DNA of 16,871 nucleotides from RH2-MAG17b sp035945515 (GTDB lineage Bacteria > Acidobacteriota > Terriglobia > UBA7540): positions 1 to 16,871 of the forward strand of contig DASZAE010000403.1 of the NCBI GenBank assembly GCA_035945515.1, given 5' to 3'. Under the pieces are notes generated by a model, which was not told the DNA's origin, searched no databases, and saw only the letters and a program-made list of their open reading frames with translations. Numbering within the stretch: position 1 is the first letter of the stretch; each line of letters begins with the position of its first letter. Below are positions 15,298 through 16,871 of this stretch, in pieces. Both the position numbers and the translations under genes were made by a program.

Positions 15298-15771
15298 ATG
15301 GCAAAGACCATTGAGCTTCGCATCAACGGTGAGCGGCACACGATAAGCGCCGAAGCCGATACAAGCCTGCTGCACGCGCTGCGCGAACAGGTTGGCTTGA
15401 CGGGACCAAAGTATGGCTGCGGCGAAGGGCAGTGCGGCGCCTGCACCGTGTTGATTAACGGCGCGCCTCGCCGTTCCTGTATCACGCCGGCTGCATCCGC
15501 CGTGGGCAAGCAGATCACCACCGTCGAGGGACTAGAGCAAAATAACCGTCTCCATCCCGTCCAACAGGCTTTTCTTGACGCCCAGGCCTTGCAATGCGGC
15601 TATTGCACTGGCGGCATGATTCTCACCTCGATTGCCCTCCTTCGTTCAAACGCCAATCCGTCCGATGAAGAAATCGTGCGCTTCATGGAGGGCAACGTCT
15701 GCCGTTGCGGAACGTATCCGCGCATCGTTGATGCAATCCATCGAGCGGCGGAACTAATGAGGAAAGTCTAA
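15298..15771 (+). CDS. 2x[2Fe-2S] small subunit of a molybdenum hydroxylase (IorA/CoxS-like)
   Basis: Electron-transfer subunit of a xanthine-oxidase-family enzyme. It passes electrons from the molybdenum centre of the large subunit to an outside acceptor. The product is 157 residues, the usual size. The plant-ferredoxin-type cluster is C41-x4-C46-x2-C49-x11-C61. The second, helical-domain cluster is C100-x2-C103 with C135-x-C137 (CGYCTGG, GNVCRCGTYPRI). Both sets are complete. TTG 15292 is in frame two codons upstream, but ATG 15298 gives the standard N-terminus (KTIELRINGE). Neither has a visible Shine-Dalgarno. The large-subunit gene follows after 22 nt. The small protein has no signal of its own and in this family is exported bound to the Tat-tagged large subunit. 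The palindromic element ends 26 nt upstream. Confidence 0.93.
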   Translation: MAKTIELRINGERHTISAEADTSLLHALREQVGLTGPKYGCGEGQCGACTVLINGAPRRSCITPAASAVGKQITTVEGLEQNNRLHPVQQAFLDAQALQCGYCTGGMILTSIALLRSNANPSDEEIVRFMEGNVCRCGTYPRIVDAIHRAAELMRKV

Positions 15772-15793
15772 AGGCACGAATCTCGGATACAAC

Positions 15794-16871
15794 ATGGATA
15801 AGACGCCCACCATCGTGATCGAGCCGGAGCGATACGAGTTTACTGCGCCCCCTGCGCATCAATTCGATTTGGATCGCAGACAATTTTTCCGAATGATGGG
15901 TAGCGGTGTTGCTGTCTTTCTGTTGCTGAAAGACGCGGCATGGGGCCAAAGCAGGGAGCCGGGCGGCGGCCGCGGCTTTGGGTTCGGGCGTGAGCAGCTT
16001 CCGCAAAATATTGGGGCATGGCTGCACATCGGCGAAACTGGCGCAGTCACCGTCTATACCGGTAAGGCTGAGATGGGGCAAAACATCCGGACTTCGCTCA
16101 CGCAAGCTGTGGCTGAAGAATTGCGCTCGCCGGCAGCTTCGATCAGGCTGGTGATGGCGGACACAAAGTTGACGCCATTCGACATGGGCACCTTCGGTAG
16201 CCGCACCACGCCGCAAATGGGAACTCAACTTCGCCGCGTGGCATCTGTCGCGCGCGATTCGATGATTGAGATGGCGGCCAAGCGATGGGATGTCCCGGTG
16301 ACTATCCTGACCGCAAGCGATGGAGCCGTCCGCAATCCCGCGAATGGCCGCGTTCTTGAATACGCCGATCTCGCCAAGGGGCAGGCCTTAGCGAAAACGG
16401 TGATGGAAAATGATCCGCTTGAGCCGCCTGCTGATTGGACCGTAGCAGGAACATCCCTGCCGAAAATTAATGGAGTGGAATTTGTAACCGGCCGCCATCA
16501 GTACAGTCCTGACGTGAAGCAGCCCGGAATGCTTTACGGAAAGGTGCTGCGCCCTCCTTCGTTCGGCGCCACTCTGACCTCGCTTGATGCCGCCGCCGCG
16601 CGCGCCATACCGGGTGTGACGGTCGTCCGCGATGGCGATTTTGTGGGTATCGCAGCGCCCGGCGAAGAAATTGCTCAAAAGGCTGTTGCGTCGATCCACG
16701 CGCAATGGAAATCCACCCCGCAAATTTCGGACAAGGAATTATTCAGTTATCTAAAGGAAGCTGCGGGCAAGCATCAAGACGGGAGAGCAGGTAATTATGA
16801 ACGCGGCAGCCGGACGATGGGCGCGGTCGGCCCTGCGCTGGCGAGCGCCGCTCACCGGCTAAGCCAGACTT
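15794..16871 (+). CDS. Molybdopterin-binding large subunit of a periplasmic molybdenum hydroxylase (IorB-like; cut by right edge)
   Basis: Catalytic subunit of the isoquinoline 1-oxidoreductase beta-like branch of the xanthine oxidase family. It hydroxylates an aromatic N-heterocycle or oxidises an aldehyde using water as the oxygen source; the substrate is unknown. The window holds 359 residues of a protein normally over 700. A twin-arginine leader, LDRRQFFRMMG (26-36), and a hydrophobic stretch (GVAVFLLL) lie after an N-terminal extension of about 25 residues. Family motifs seen are IGAWLHIGETGAVTVYTGKAEMGQ (split at about 73-95), TSLTQAVAEEL (100-110), FDMGTFGSRTTPQMG (129-143), and VTGRHQYSPDVKQPGMLYGKVLRPP around 235-260 (also split). 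The frame is open to the last base and ends in the expected AAHRLSQT region. ATG 15794 is 22 nt after the small-subunit stop with no strong ribosome-binding site. The molybdenum-ligand region is outside the window. Confidence 0.92.
   Translation, partial: MDKTPTIVIEPERYEFTAPPAHQFDLDRRQFFRMMGSGVAVFLLLKDAAWGQSREPGGGRGFGFGREQLPQNIGAWLHIGETGAVTVYTGKAEMGQNIRTSLTQAVAEELRSPAASIRLVMADTKLTPFDMGTFGSRTTPQMGTQLRRVASVARDSMIEMAAKRWDVPVTILTASDGAVRNPANGRVLEYADLAKGQALAKTVMENDPLEPPADWTVAGTSLPKINGVEFVTGRHQYSPDVKQPGMLYGKVLRPPSFGATLTSLDAAAARAIPGVTVVRDGDFVGIAAPGEEIAQKAVASIHAQWKSTPQISDKELFSYLKEAAGKHQDGRAGNYERGSRTMGAVGPALASAAHRLSQT

Noticed and set aside
15043..15375. Minus-strand frame of 110 codons in the intergenic region before the molybdenum hydroxylase
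   Set aside because: It runs through both arms of the palindromic element and into the small-subunit gene on the other strand. It has no ribosome-binding site and no motif. A decayed gene fragment around 15060-15190 cannot be excluded but is unsupported.
1..16871. tRNA, rRNA, riboswitch, CRISPR array, transposase, integrase or phage genes
   Set aside because: Reading both strands, I saw no tRNA-like cloverleaf, no regularly spaced repeats and no proteins of these types.

Overview
The window is GC-rich bacterial chromosome (roughly 58-60 % GC by eye) with no rRNA, tRNA, phage, insertion-sequence or CRISPR content. The gene set suggests a soil heterotroph of the Acidobacteriota, or a neighbouring lineage such as Verrucomicrobia or Planctomycetes. 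It combines an exported FecR/DUF6600-type W/Y-rich protein, a GH78 rhamnosidase, lutAB, a Tat-exported AlkP-fold protein and an IorAB-type molybdenum hydroxylase. The phylum is an inference from gene content, not from a marker gene.

Layout. (1) 1-3760, minus strand: lutA-lutB (L-lactate oxidation), then the N-terminal 500 residues of an exported GH78 alpha-L-rhamnosidase that runs off the left edge. A near-consensus sigma70 promoter precedes lutA. Rhamnose breakdown yields L-lactaldehyde and then L-lactate, so the three genes could form one sugar-use unit. No lutC is present. (2) 4065-6978, plus strand: a secreted FecR/DUF6600-type protein with a very long low-complexity, RGG-like tail, then a small multi-pass membrane protein whose reading frame overlaps it. 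A strong terminator hairpin lies inside the 5' end of that second frame. (3) 7006-9274, minus strand: a histidine-rich, b561-like membrane protein, a periplasmic YceI lipocalin and an exported SGNH esterase. The first two are 16 nt apart, like the yceJ-yceI pair of enterobacteria. (4) 9432-11824, plus strand: a Tat-exported AlkP-superfamily protein whose stop codon overlaps the start of an unrecognised 404-residue cytoplasmic protein. (5) 11864-14152, minus strand: an unrecognised 762-residue protein. Its promoter is back to back with that of a DJ-1/PfpI-family gene (14367-14918, plus strand). (6) 15205-15271: a 25-bp-armed palindromic REP/MITE-like element. It lies 26 nt upstream of a two-gene molybdenum hydroxylase operon: a 2x[2Fe-2S] small subunit and a Tat-type large subunit cut by the right edge.

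The most novel parts are the coupled AlkP-like/unknown pair, the 762-residue orphan, and the hairpin-in-gene arrangement after the FecR gene. The lutAB-rhamnosidase linkage is the clearest metabolic story.
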